Shown here one piece after another: positions 26,132-34,233 of a stretch of 64,000 nt of DNA. The position numbers were made by a program, and so were the translations under genes. Source of the stretch: Hymenobacter sediminicola (lineage in GTDB: Bacteria; Bacteroidota; Bacteroidia; Cytophagales; Hymenobacteraceae). The notes under the pieces are model-generated. The model had not been told where the DNA came from. It saw nothing but the letters and a program-made list of their open reading frames with translations, and ran no database searches. The stretch is taken from positions 2,539,001 to 2,603,000 of the forward strand of contig NZ_CP060202.1 in assembly GCF_014250515.1 (NCBI RefSeq), in the 5' to 3' direction. Position 1 is the stretch's first letter. Each line of letters starts with the position of its first letter.

Positions 26132-27127
26132 ATGGATTATCCCCTGCTGAAACTTGCCGCCATTGATATCGGCTCAAACGCCGTTCGTTGTCAGATTTCA
26201 GCAGTGCTCCATTACGGCGACCGGTATCGGCTGAAGCGGGTGGAATATGTGCGGTATCCGTTGCGCCTGGGTGAAGATGTATTCGCTACTGGCACTATCT
26301 CGGAGAAGAAACAGGAGAAGTTTATCAAGTTTCTGCACGCCCTGCGTCTGCTGATGGAGGTGCACGACGTAGCCCCGAACCACTACCTTATCTGCGCTAC
26401 CTCGGCCATGCGCACCGCTACAAATGGCGAAGCCGTGGCGGCCCGAATTAAGCAGGAACTGGGCATGACGGTGCAGGTAATTGATGGGCAGGATGAGGCA
26501 GCCTACATCAACCGGGTAATAGAGCACCTGCTTGAAGACAAGAAGCACTACCTGCATATTGACGTGGGTGGCGGCAGCACCGAGTTCAACATCTACCACG
26601 ACCGGCGCAAAGTGGCCTCACAGTCGTTTGAAATAGGCTCGATCCGGCGCATGCAGCAGGAAGAAAGCGGCCTGAAAAGCACTGATGCCCAGAACAGCCT
26701 ATGGCAGCGCATGGAAGAATGGGTCACGGAAAATGCCCGCCGCTACCACGTTACGCGCGCCATTGGTACCGGCGGCAATATTAATAAGCTGTATAGCCTA
26801 GCGCAGCCACAGCTGGATAAGCCGGTTACACGCCGCCGCATTGCCACCGTCCTCGACCACCTTACTAGCATGAGCATGGATGAGCGGGTGAACGTGGCCA
26901 TGCTCAACCCTGACCGCGCCGACGTGATTGTGCCGGCTGGCCACATCTATCTTTCCGCCATGGAATGGGCCAACATCAGCCAGATGATTGTGCCGGACAT
27001 TGGCCTGAAAGATGGTATGCTTCAGACACTGTTTGAAGACCATTTCGACGAAATACGGCCCAAAGCCGACCATTCAAGCGTGACGCCCACGCCATCAGTG
27101 CAAAGCCGCCCTACGGATGTGGAATAG
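26132..27127 (+). CDS. ppx: Ppx/GppA-family phosphatase (exopolyphosphatase-like)
   Basis: 331 residues, the short form without the C-terminal HD-like domain of E. coli Ppx. The actin-like ATPase fold motifs are clear: AIDIGSNAVRCQI (phosphate 1), CATSAMRTATNGE, VIDGQDEAAYI with the catalytic Glu, and HIDVGGGSTEFNIY (phosphate 2), then GTGGNINKL. It degrades inorganic polyphosphate or converts pppGpp to ppGpp; the two activities cannot be separated by sequence. The polyphosphate-making enzyme Ppk1 lies 7 kb downstream on the other strand. It has a promoter at 26095 and a terminator just after its stop. Confidence 0.88.
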   Translation: MDYPLLKLAAIDIGSNAVRCQISAVLHYGDRYRLKRVEYVRYPLRLGEDVFATGTISEKKQEKFIKFLHALRLLMEVHDVAPNHYLICATSAMRTATNGEAVAARIKQELGMTVQVIDGQDEAAYINRVIEHLLEDKKHYLHIDVGGGSTEFNIYHDRRKVASQSFEIGSIRRMQQEESGLKSTDAQNSLWQRMEEWVTENARRYHVTRAIGTGGNINKLYSLAQPQLDKPVTRRRIATVLDHLTSMSMDERVNVAMLNPDRADVIVPAGHIYLSAMEWANISQMIVPDIGLKDGMLQTLFEDHFDEIRPKADHSSVTPTPSVQSRPTDVE

Positions 27128-27135
27128 CTTCTATG

Positions 27136-27173
27136 AAGAAGCCCCGGCTGCTCGCGCAGTCGGGGCTTCTTTG
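27136..27173. terminator. Terminator after ppx
   Basis: GAAGCCCCG and CGGGGCTTC pair around a GC-rich loop and are followed by TTTGTT. Also usable by the convergent gene ending at 27213. Confidence 0.75.
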
Positions 27174-27212
27174 TTATAAGGCTTATGCTGGCGGGCCTTT
27201 CTGGTGAGTACA

Positions 27213-28130
27213 CTATTTGATTTTCACCTCCGCTACCTGCACTACTTGCTTAGTTGCGTCATCGGAGAGGAAGGCCACAATGGCGCAGTGCTTGTCCTGC
27301 CACTGGGTGGGCAGTTCGTAGGTCAGGTAGGTAGCCACGCTTTGGCCGGCAGTGGGACTGGCCGTAAGCACCTGGCCAAAGGTTCCTCGCAAAGCACTGC
27401 GTAGCACATGGCGGTGGGCATAGTTTGGCACATCGGCGGGGTTGCGGCTGTAGTCCTTCTGCCAGCCCAGCAGGCTGTCTTCGCTCACATAGATGCCCAG
27501 CCGGAATGTGCGGCCGGGCTGCGGCGTGAGGTAGCGCGCATTCACTTTGAGGCGTAGGCGGCGGCTAGCTGGGCTATATAACTTGGTAAGCCGTAGTTCC
27601 TGCTGCGGTGTCTGGGCCAGCTGCGTTGCCACGGCATTGCCCCAGTCGGCGTAGTCCAGCACGGCGCTGCTGGTGCCAGCGCGCGGCGTACGGCTAACGG
27701 CTCCTTTCGGCAAGCCCAGCTGGCTCAGCCCGAAGGCATCATCCAGCTCTTGGCTTACCACCGGCACCCGGAAATCGGTCTGATACTTAGGCTCGGTGGC
27801 TTTGGGGCCGGCGAAGTAGTCAGTCACATGGTCTTCCAGCACGACCAGCCGCTCTCCGTGCTGCTGCTTCAGGGCCGCTACCACCACACCGGCGCGTGGG
27901 CAGTTGCCACAATACTGGCCGGTGAAGTCTTCCAGCAAAGCCCGCTGCACAAGAAGTGGGGCTGGCTGAGCCGTTTCCGCCGAGTCGAGGGCCAGCGTGT
28001 CGCGCTGCCCCGCCGATAAGGTGGCCTGTGGTGGTACTGGTTGGTCGATTACGTCGCAGCCCGGCAACAGGCTCAGGCCAGCGGAAGCCGCTACTCCCAG
28101 CAGTAGCGCAACAGTGAAAGAGTGTTTCAT
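27213..28130 (-). CDS. Omp28-like lipoprotein with CxxC motif
   Basis: 305 residues. The signal peptide ends in a lipobox (SLLPGC, Cys about residue 25), so it is a lipoprotein. The Omp28 family region begins with LLEDFTGQYCGNCPRAG, a thioredoxin-like active site (CGNC), followed by LVVLEDHVTDYF. Omp28 proteins are outer-membrane or surface proteins of Bacteroidota; a thiol-redox or adhesive role is inferred from the fold. It is the last gene of a leftward group with the DUF6029 and TlpA-like genes. Confidence 0.8.
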   Translation of the reverse strand: MKHSFTVALLLGVAASAGLSLLPGCDVIDQPVPPQATLSAGQRDTLALDSAETAQPAPLLVQRALLEDFTGQYCGNCPRAGVVVAALKQQHGERLVVLEDHVTDYFAGPKATEPKYQTDFRVPVVSQELDDAFGLSQLGLPKGAVSRTPRAGTSSAVLDYADWGNAVATQLAQTPQQELRLTKLYSPASRRLRLKVNARYLTPQPGRTFRLGIYVSEDSLLGWQKDYSRNPADVPNYAHRHVLRSALRGTFGQVLTASPTAGQSVATYLTYELPTQWQDKHCAIVAFLSDDATKQVVQVAEVKIK

Positions 28131-28254
28131 ACTATCAATACTCGTGCAGTCAGTACCCTGACGCTGCGGAATTTACGAAGAATTTGCCGCCATGGTCGGC
28201 GGTACCTAGTAGCAGCATTGGCACCGCCCCATCTAAGCAGGCATACCTGCGCTG

Positions 28255-29922
28255 TTAGAAACTGCTTGTAATAGAAATAGCGAGGCCATTGGAGGCCGGT
28301 ACGTAGCGGCATACGCCCCCCACACACACAATACCTGCCCGCTGCCGGCCGTAGCCCATAGCTATACGCGTGGTGCCGCCCACATACCCAACCTGCCCGG
28401 TGAGGTAGTGAATGCGCTGCTCCTCATGCGAATTGCCATAGTTATACTGGTCGAATACGGTCAGGAACCAGTGGGGTGAATAGGTGTATTCCAGCAGGGC
28501 CATGGCCCATGAGCCCTTGTCCTGCTGCGTAAACAGCCCCTGCAGCTCGCCACGCAGGCTGTGGCGCGGCGTAAACTTGTGCGTTACATCGAGCACGCCA
28601 ATGTGGCTACGAACGATGCCGTAGCCAGTGCCCAGGTTCTCTACTACGTCTTTGTTGTAGACAAAGCGCGCATACATGGCATTGGCTTTCCATTTCGAGG
28701 TGAAGCGCCGATGCAGCTCCACGTTGAAGTCACGGTAGTACACGGCGCCCCCCACTTTCAGAAAGCCCGACTCATACCCTTGGCGGGTAGTCAGGTCGTC
28801 GTTGAGCATGCGCCGGTCAATACCGTTTACAGCCGAAAAGTTGACGCTTACATCCGTCCCGTATTCTCCTCCCAATGGGCTCTTGGGAATATGGTATGTC
28901 AGTTCGGCCTGGCCGCTCATCTCCCCTAGTGGCTGCGTGGCATAGGGGTAGATGCTGGCCGCCAGTGCGTAGGTGTGCTGCTTGGTGAGGGCCGGCAGAA
29001 AGTTGAGTACGGCCGCATTGCCAGTGGCGGCGCGGTCGGCCCGGAAGTCCATGTTATCTACTCGCTTGGCGGCCAGCACCAGCCCAATGCCATTACGGGC
29101 ATAGGAAGTCGTGACCAGCAGGGAACGGCCGGGGCGGTAGATAAAGTTGTTTACAACAGACGGGTCGTTGGCCTTCTGGGCGTACTCAGCGGCAAAGTTG
29201 AATCCGCCGTTGTTCACGCTCACGCGGCCAGCCGCTGCCCCTACGTTTTCAGGCAAAATCAGCTGCGGGTCCTCATCAGCTTGGTACTTGCTCAGGAAGC
29301 TTCCTCCCACCGTGATGCGCGTAGCAGCAGAATCGAGGCCGGGCAGCAGGTCGTTCAGGGTTACTTCCGCATCGACGCCACGCACAATAGCCGGGCTTTT
29401 ATCGAAGAAAAAGCGTTGGCGCCCAATCATACCGGTGATGCGCACACCAGGCACCGGCTGTAGGCGTACCCGCAAGCCGTCAATGGAATTGTCGATGCCG
29501 AGGTTGCGCTCCTCGTAAGCTCGAAAAATGAGGCCGTTGCCGAACTGCTCGTAGAAATTACCGACCGTCACCTGAAGGCGGCCCCCATCATAGGTAGCAT
29601 AGCGGTACGGAATGCCGCTGCCCCGGTAGCGCGGGTCGAAGCCCTGCAAAGGAGCCAGATAAGCTTCGTAACGCACGCCAGCCGAGAATTTTCCGGTCGT
29701 CAGAATCAGGTTGGCGAAGGTATTGGAGCGCAGTTTCTCCGGCACTTCCGGCGCCCCGATGAGCGAGTCAGGCCGGTAGGTTTGAATATCGGTCTGGAAG
29801 TCGCCGTGCAGCTGGGCACCTTCCAGCGCATTGCCGGTCCCCTGAGCGGCAGCACCATGCCCCAGCAACAAGCCCAGACTGGTGCCGGCCCACACGGCAG
29901 GCCACAAGTAAAAGTGTTTCAT
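28255..29922 (-). CDS. DUF6029 family outer-membrane protein
   Basis: 555 residues from the second of two adjacent ATGs. A signal peptide ends near GAAAQG. The body shows alternating, aromatic-rich strands of a probable outer-membrane barrel: GKFSAGVRYEAYL, GNFYEQFGNGLIFRAYEER, GLRVRLQPVPGVRITGM. This matches my recollection of DUF6029, which in Bacteroidota is often encoded next to Omp28 and TlpA-like genes, as here. It lies 30 nt downstream of the TlpA-like gene and is probably co-transcribed. Function unknown. Confidence 0.75.
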   Translation of the reverse strand: MKHFYLWPAVWAGTSLGLLLGHGAAAQGTGNALEGAQLHGDFQTDIQTYRPDSLIGAPEVPEKLRSNTFANLILTTGKFSAGVRYEAYLAPLQGFDPRYRGSGIPYRYATYDGGRLQVTVGNFYEQFGNGLIFRAYEERNLGIDNSIDGLRVRLQPVPGVRITGMIGRQRFFFDKSPAIVRGVDAEVTLNDLLPGLDSAATRITVGGSFLSKYQADEDPQLILPENVGAAAGRVSVNNGGFNFAAEYAQKANDPSVVNNFIYRPGRSLLVTTSYARNGIGLVLAAKRVDNMDFRADRAATGNAAVLNFLPALTKQHTYALAASIYPYATQPLGEMSGQAELTYHIPKSPLGGEYGTDVSVNFSAVNGIDRRMLNDDLTTRQGYESGFLKVGGAVYYRDFNVELHRRFTSKWKANAMYARFVYNKDVVENLGTGYGIVRSHIGVLDVTHKFTPRHSLRGELQGLFTQQDKGSWAMALLEYTYSPHWFLTVFDQYNYGNSHEEQRIHYLTGQVGYVGGTTRIAMGYGRQRAGIVCVGGVCRYVPASNGLAISITSSF

Positions 29923-29952
29923 CAACAGTTCTATGCTTTGTGGTGGTGCCAG

Positions 29953-30528
29953 TTACTGCGACACCGTTTCGCCCTTGTTCAGCTTGCGTACCAGTTCCAG
30001 CAGATGCGCCTCGTCGCCCTCGTTGTAGGCATTATGCTGCCATACAATATTGCCCTGGCCGTCCAGCAGGAAGGTATGCGGCACATTGTTCACGTTCAGG
30101 GCGCGCTTCAGATCCTGGTTCTGGTCGAGATACACGGGGTATGTCCAGCCCCGGCCCCGCACGAAAGGGCTGACCTTGGCGGCATTACGGGCGTCGTCGA
30201 TGCTCACGGCCACCAGTTGCACTCCAGTCTCCTTCTGCCAATCGGCATACTGCTCCGAAATATTGGTTAGTTCGGCAATGCAGGGCTTGCACCAGGTAGC
30301 CCAGAAACTAATAATGACGGGCTTCCCCTGCCCTACTCCCGGCAGCGTGGCCGTACTGATTGGTTTTCCGTCCAGCGTGCGCACCTGCACTGCTGGCAGA
30401 CGGCGGGTTTTCAGGTCTGTGTCGTTGGGCGTGGTGGCTTGCGCAGAGCTAGGCGTCTGGGCCTGCGCCGATAGTGCCGTGAAGGCCAAAAGGCAGCTCA
30501 GGGCCAAAGTGGTGGTACGTGTTTTCAT
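29953..30528 (-). CDS. TlpA-like periplasmic thiol-disulfide protein
   Basis: 191 residues with a signal peptide (cleavage near AQAQ). The thioredoxin fold has its active site in SFWATWCKPCIAEL (CKPC), followed by VQLVAVSIDDARN and YPVYLDQNQDLKRALNV, and a cis-Pro region VPHTFLLDGQGNIV. Such proteins keep cysteines of envelope proteins reduced, for example in cytochrome c maturation. Here the partners are likely the two CxxC-containing Omp28-like proteins on either side; this is inferred from position. First gene of a three-gene group with DUF6029 and the Omp28-like lipoprotein. Confidence 0.88.
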   Translation of the reverse strand: MKTRTTTLALSCLLAFTALSAQAQTPSSAQATTPNDTDLKTRRLPAVQVRTLDGKPISTATLPGVGQGKPVIISFWATWCKPCIAELTNISEQYADWQKETGVQLVAVSIDDARNAAKVSPFVRGRGWTYPVYLDQNQDLKRALNVNNVPHTFLLDGQGNIVWQHNAYNEGDEAHLLELVRKLNKGETVSQ

Positions 30529-30610
30529 GGGTGGTGAAGGGTAGATATAGAGTAGGCCCTGCTTCGAAGATAACGAAACAGGGCCCTTGTTCTATGCTGG
30601 CTGGCTACAG

Positions 30611-32020
30611 TTATTCAACGAGCAGCTGCTGGGTGCGTACCCCATTGGTGGTAGTGAGGCGCACAGTATATAGACCCGGGGCTTGGCCCGTCAGGTTCAG
30701 TGGCAACTGCTGGGCACCACTTCCCAGCAGTTGCGAGCTATGAGCCAGCACCCGGCGGCCCAATGCATCCAGTACTTCTACCTGCACAGCTTCGGCGCGG
30801 GCCAGGCTTACGAAGAGCGTAGTGCGGCCGGTAGTTGGGTTAGGCGCTACATCGAATGGCAAACCACTCTGTGCTTTCTGCGTACCCAGCACGCCGTTCA
30901 GGCGGGCATAACCGCCCTGCAGAATCTCATTGGTTGAGCGACGCTGTAGAAACACCACCACCTGCAAGCTGTCGAAGTTTTCGACCCGGCTGATGGCATT
31001 GCCGGGCGCAGAAGCCGGGAACGTAAACGTCTGGTTCAGATTCCAGGATTGGTTGGTAGCCAAGACCGGTACGGCGCTACCATTCTGGTCGGGCATCATT
31101 TTCTTCACTACATCCACGAAGCTGGTTTCGCCGTTGGTGGCTACGTTCTGCCGCGTGTGGCGCTCTGTAATGAGCATGTGGGCTACCAAGTCGTTGGCCG
31201 CTACATCTACATAAGGCTTAATGCGGGCTGAAGCCGTTACCGTGCGGGTAGCTACGTTTAGGGTGTACACTACATCCACATCGGCCACGGCAATTTCCTG
31301 TGCCAGTGCGTCCACAGTGCCACCGTTCATCACCTGCGGGTTGCCTACCCAGCCGTTGCCGTTCAGGTGCGTTTCCGGAATGCCCTGGATGCCGTAGAAA
31401 TTGTGTCGCGCGCCGGTTTCAGCAGTATAGTATGGGTCGCCAGCCGGAAAAGCCGAATTGCGCGGATAGTTCTGCTGGTACTTCACCACCACCATTTTGT
31501 TGCGGCGGGTAGAACGGACTGCCTCAAACTGGGCATTGCCCGGGTTGCAGGGCGGGCAGGTGCTGCTCGTGAATACTTCAGCCACCACCTTACGGGGCAC
31601 CACACGCGCCGCCACCTGCAACGTCACGCGCAGCGTGTCGTTTGCACGGTTGTTATCTATCTGCCCTGCGTTGCCGCTTCGCACATTGGAAGGCCAGAAC
31701 TTAAAGCGGTAGGTACCCGGTCCGGGCGGCGTCCAGGGTTGGCTCAGAGCAAATGCGCCAACCCCACCAAATGGTATTGTACCCGACACTGCCTCCGACG
31801 TAATCGGACCGTTGTTTACCCGGTAGTTGATGTTGTAGCCTAGAATGGCTTCTGTTCCCACGTTGCTCAGGTCGCCTTCCAGCGTAATAGCTCCGGGCCC
31901 CGCATATTGTGGCAGATACACGCGCGATACGCTGGCATCCAGCAACGACTGAGCCTGCGCGGTAGCAGATACGCCCAGCAGCGGAGTAGCGCAGGCAAAT
32001 AATACGTAGAGTTTTTTCAT
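30611..32020 (-). CDS. Omp28-like secreted protein with CxxC and T9SS sorting domain
   Basis: 469 residues from MKKLYVLF at 32020; an upstream in-frame ATG at 32059 gives an unsuitable start. A signal peptide ends near AQAQS. A domain of about 120 residues (DASVSRVYLPQYAGPG, IDNNRANDTLRVTL) precedes the Omp28 region with the motif EVFTSSTCPPCNPGN (CPPC). The last 80 residues are a type A T9SS C-terminal domain (VAPNPTTGRTTLFVS, LDALGRRV, GLYTVRL, final QLLVE), so it should be exported across the outer membrane and attached or released. It lies 82 nt upstream of the TlpA-like gene on the same strand, but is probably a separate transcript. Confidence 0.85.
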   Translation of the reverse strand: MKKLYVLFACATPLLGVSATAQAQSLLDASVSRVYLPQYAGPGAITLEGDLSNVGTEAILGYNINYRVNNGPITSEAVSGTIPFGGVGAFALSQPWTPPGPGTYRFKFWPSNVRSGNAGQIDNNRANDTLRVTLQVAARVVPRKVVAEVFTSSTCPPCNPGNAQFEAVRSTRRNKMVVVKYQQNYPRNSAFPAGDPYYTAETGARHNFYGIQGIPETHLNGNGWVGNPQVMNGGTVDALAQEIAVADVDVVYTLNVATRTVTASARIKPYVDVAANDLVAHMLITERHTRQNVATNGETSFVDVVKKMMPDQNGSAVPVLATNQSWNLNQTFTFPASAPGNAISRVENFDSLQVVVFLQRRSTNEILQGGYARLNGVLGTQKAQSGLPFDVAPNPTTGRTTLFVSLARAEAVQVEVLDALGRRVLAHSSQLLGSGAQQLPLNLTGQAPGLYTVRLTTTNGVRTQQLLVE

Positions 32021-32168
32021 ACTGAAAAGAATGTATGGAGGATGAATGCAACTGCACAAAAGAGCAACTAAAAACCTAGTATCTCAAATCTAGGGTATTT
32101 ATAAGTAAGCTGAAAATCAGCACTTACAAATACATAAAGCGCGACGATTAATGGTGGCCCAAACAAAA

Positions 32169-32207
32169 ATATCCGGCTGCTCAGGTGAGAAAAGAGCAGC
32201 CGGATAT
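32169..32207 (-). terminator. Terminator after the 32230-33222 gene
   Basis: Perfect 14-bp inverted repeat (32169-32182 and 32194-32207) with an 11-nt loop, followed on the minus strand by ATTTTTGTTT. Confidence 0.88.
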
Positions 32208-32229
32208 CAGCAAAAACTGGCTGCTATGG

Positions 32230-33222
32230 CTATTCCACTACTAGGCGGCGCGTGGTGCTGCCCTCAGCAGTAGTAAGGCGTACCACGTACAGGCCTGGGG
32301 CTTGCCCAGTCAGGTCTAGGTGTACTTCGCGCTGCCCGCTGCCCTGCGCCGATGCTGCCGCTACCGGCACAGCACGGCCTAGCGCGTCCAGGAGTTCTAC
32401 CCGTACTGTTTCGGGACGGGGCAAAGAGAAGCGGAGTGACGTGTGGGCAGTGGCTGGGTTTGGTGCCAAAGAAAAAGGTTGCCCAGCTTGCCCCTTCGCG
32501 GCGCTCAGGGGCGCGCTGAGGAAACTCCAATAGGAGTTGTCCAGCAAAGAGGGGCTGCCGGTTGTGCGCGACTCCAGTGTAGGGGAACCAGCAATTTGCA
32601 GCGCCGTGGTAGCATTTATCTGCACGCCGGCCGTTATGGCTAGGCCAGCAGTAGCATTGGTACGCTGATCTACAATGTAGATGTTGTTGGTGGTTTCCTC
32701 CAGCACAATGCTCCAATACGTGAACAAAGTTGGGTTGCCAGGCTTGCTAAACGAGTTGAACTGTACCCAGTGCTGGCGGTTAGGGGCTATGCCAAACGTT
32801 TTGGTAATGATGAAGTCACCGGTGGTGCCACCCAATCCCCATACACACACTGATTTGTCCGGAATCTGAGCGGAGGGCAATGCCGTGTTGACAGCGGGAG
32901 GAACGACTGTGGCACTGGCAGTAAAGGTCAATACTCCGCTACTCGATACTCTGTAGCTAGCAGCTGGCTGGCCATTAAAGAAAAACGCAAATGGCACTGA
33001 ATTCGACTGCGACCAGGCTGGCGTGGCAAATGTGGTTGGCGTGCCAGTAAATAGTATAGTCCACCCTGGCGCTAGGCCACCATCTATCGGATACTCCGTG
33101 TCTAGGTTCAGGCTTCCAGGGTTCTGTCCCGCATTTAGCGAGGGGACCTGAGTATACTGAGCGGTGGCGGGCGCAACTCCAACTGCCAGCGCAAAACCAG
33201 CCAAGAGTAATAGTCTTTTCAT
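32230..33222 (-). CDS. Secreted protein with T9SS type A sorting domain
   Basis: 330 residues with a signal peptide (LLLLAGFALAVGVAPATAQ). The N-terminal 230 residues are a secreted, beta-rich domain with no family I recognise (YRVSSSGVLTFTASATVVPP, WVQFNSFSKPGNPTLFTYWS); the latter resembles the ectodomains of gliding-bacterium surface proteins. The last 80 residues are the T9SS sorting domain (LAPNPATAHTSLRFSLP, LLDALGRAV, GLYVVRLTTAEG, final RLVVE). It is probably a single-gene transcript with its own terminator. Function unknown. Confidence 0.82.
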   Translation of the reverse strand: MKRLLLLAGFALAVGVAPATAQYTQVPSLNAGQNPGSLNLDTEYPIDGGLAPGWTILFTGTPTTFATPAWSQSNSVPFAFFFNGQPAASYRVSSSGVLTFTASATVVPPAVNTALPSAQIPDKSVCVWGLGGTTGDFIITKTFGIAPNRQHWVQFNSFSKPGNPTLFTYWSIVLEETTNNIYIVDQRTNATAGLAITAGVQINATTALQIAGSPTLESRTTGSPSLLDNSYWSFLSAPLSAAKGQAGQPFSLAPNPATAHTSLRFSLPRPETVRVELLDALGRAVPVAAASAQGSGQREVHLDLTGQAPGLYVVRLTTAEGSTTRRLVVE

Positions 33223-33450
33223 ACAAGCAGAAAAAGCAAAAAAGGGAAGTATGCGGCTACCGAAGTTCTTAAATCACCGGCTATATTTAGAGTATCTCCC
33301 TTGGATACTGGTGCTAAAACTAGCTTAGTTTTTCAATAAATTGCCAACCAACGGTATTATTTTAAGTACACATTGTCTGTTTGCTACCTGTTACTCAGGA
33401 GCTTGTTTCATTCACTCACGTAGTTCACCCAGTTCTTTTCACCCATCTGC

Positions 33451-34233
33451 ATGAAAAAAATCTACCTTTCCTGTGTTGCATTGGCTTTGAGTGCCGGTTT
33501 TGCGGAAGCGGGCCGCTTGCAGAACGTTGTGCTGGGCGGAGCGCCCCGCATCACCATTCTGGGTGGCTACCAGCAGGCTGGTCCACTCCAGGCCACTTTC
33601 ACCATCACCAATAACAACACGCGTAGCCTGCAGTTGGGCCTGCAGCGCCAGATTATTAGTGAAGTCAGCGGTACCGAAAACAACTTTTGCTTCGGCACCG
33701 GCTGCTACCCACCTAGCGTTACTACGGCTCCTTCTCCCATTACGGTAGCCGCCGGCGCCGTCGACAACACTTTTCTCGGCGACTACGTGACCAATGGCCG
33801 GGCTGGTATCACTACTATCCGCTACGCTGTGTACGAAGTGGGCACCCAGGATTCAACCTACGTAACAGTAGTGTATGATGCCTCCCGGCCGCTGAAAACC
33901 AGCCCAATGGCAGCCAGTGAGCAGGTGCTGAGCCAACCCGCGCCCAATCCGGCTGCGGGCGGTGCTGCTTTCCGCCTCACGTACAGCCTACCCTCACACG
34001 TTCGGCAGGCTCACTTGGTCCTCGTCTCCCTCACCGATGGCCGCCGGGTATACGACCTGCCCCTCCAAAGTGCTAACACCTTCAGCGGTATTCTCGCCGG
34101 GGGTTGCATCGTTGACAAGGCAGGCGTCATCACCATCTCCACCGTAGGTCTCGCCCGCGGCCTCTATAGCTGCCTGCTCATCGCCGACGACCGTAGCACT
34201 CCCCTCGCCGCTCGGCGCCTGCTGGTGCAATAA
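33451..34233 (+). CDS. Secreted protein with T9SS-like C-terminal domain
   Basis: 260 residues with a signal peptide (KKIYLSCVALALSAGFAEA). The mature part has an immunoglobulin-like domain (GPLQATFTITNNNTRSLQL) with a Cys pair in NNFCFGTGCYPPS. The C-terminal 85 residues follow the T9SS sorting pattern: PAPNPAAGGAAFRLTYSLP, LVSLTDGRRVYDL, GLYSCLLIADDR and final RRLLVQ. The last 240 bp overlap, tail to tail, the 3' end of ppk1. Because the sorting-domain pattern lies in the overlap, this frame is likely the older one there. Function unknown. Confidence 0.75.
   Translation: MKKIYLSCVALALSAGFAEAGRLQNVVLGGAPRITILGGYQQAGPLQATFTITNNNTRSLQLGLQRQIISEVSGTENNFCFGTGCYPPSVTTAPSPITVAAGAVDNTFLGDYVTNGRAGITTIRYAVYEVGTQDSTYVTVVYDASRPLKTSPMAASEQVLSQPAPNPAAGGAAFRLTYSLPSHVRQAHLVLVSLTDGRRVYDLPLQSANTFSGILAGGCIVDKAGVITISTVGLARGLYSCLLIADDRSTPLAARRLLVQ

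Noticed and set aside
30554..30585. GGCCCTG/CAGGGCC hairpin after the Omp28-like T9SS gene as a terminator
   Set aside because: A long loop and no T tract on the minus strand; support is too weak.
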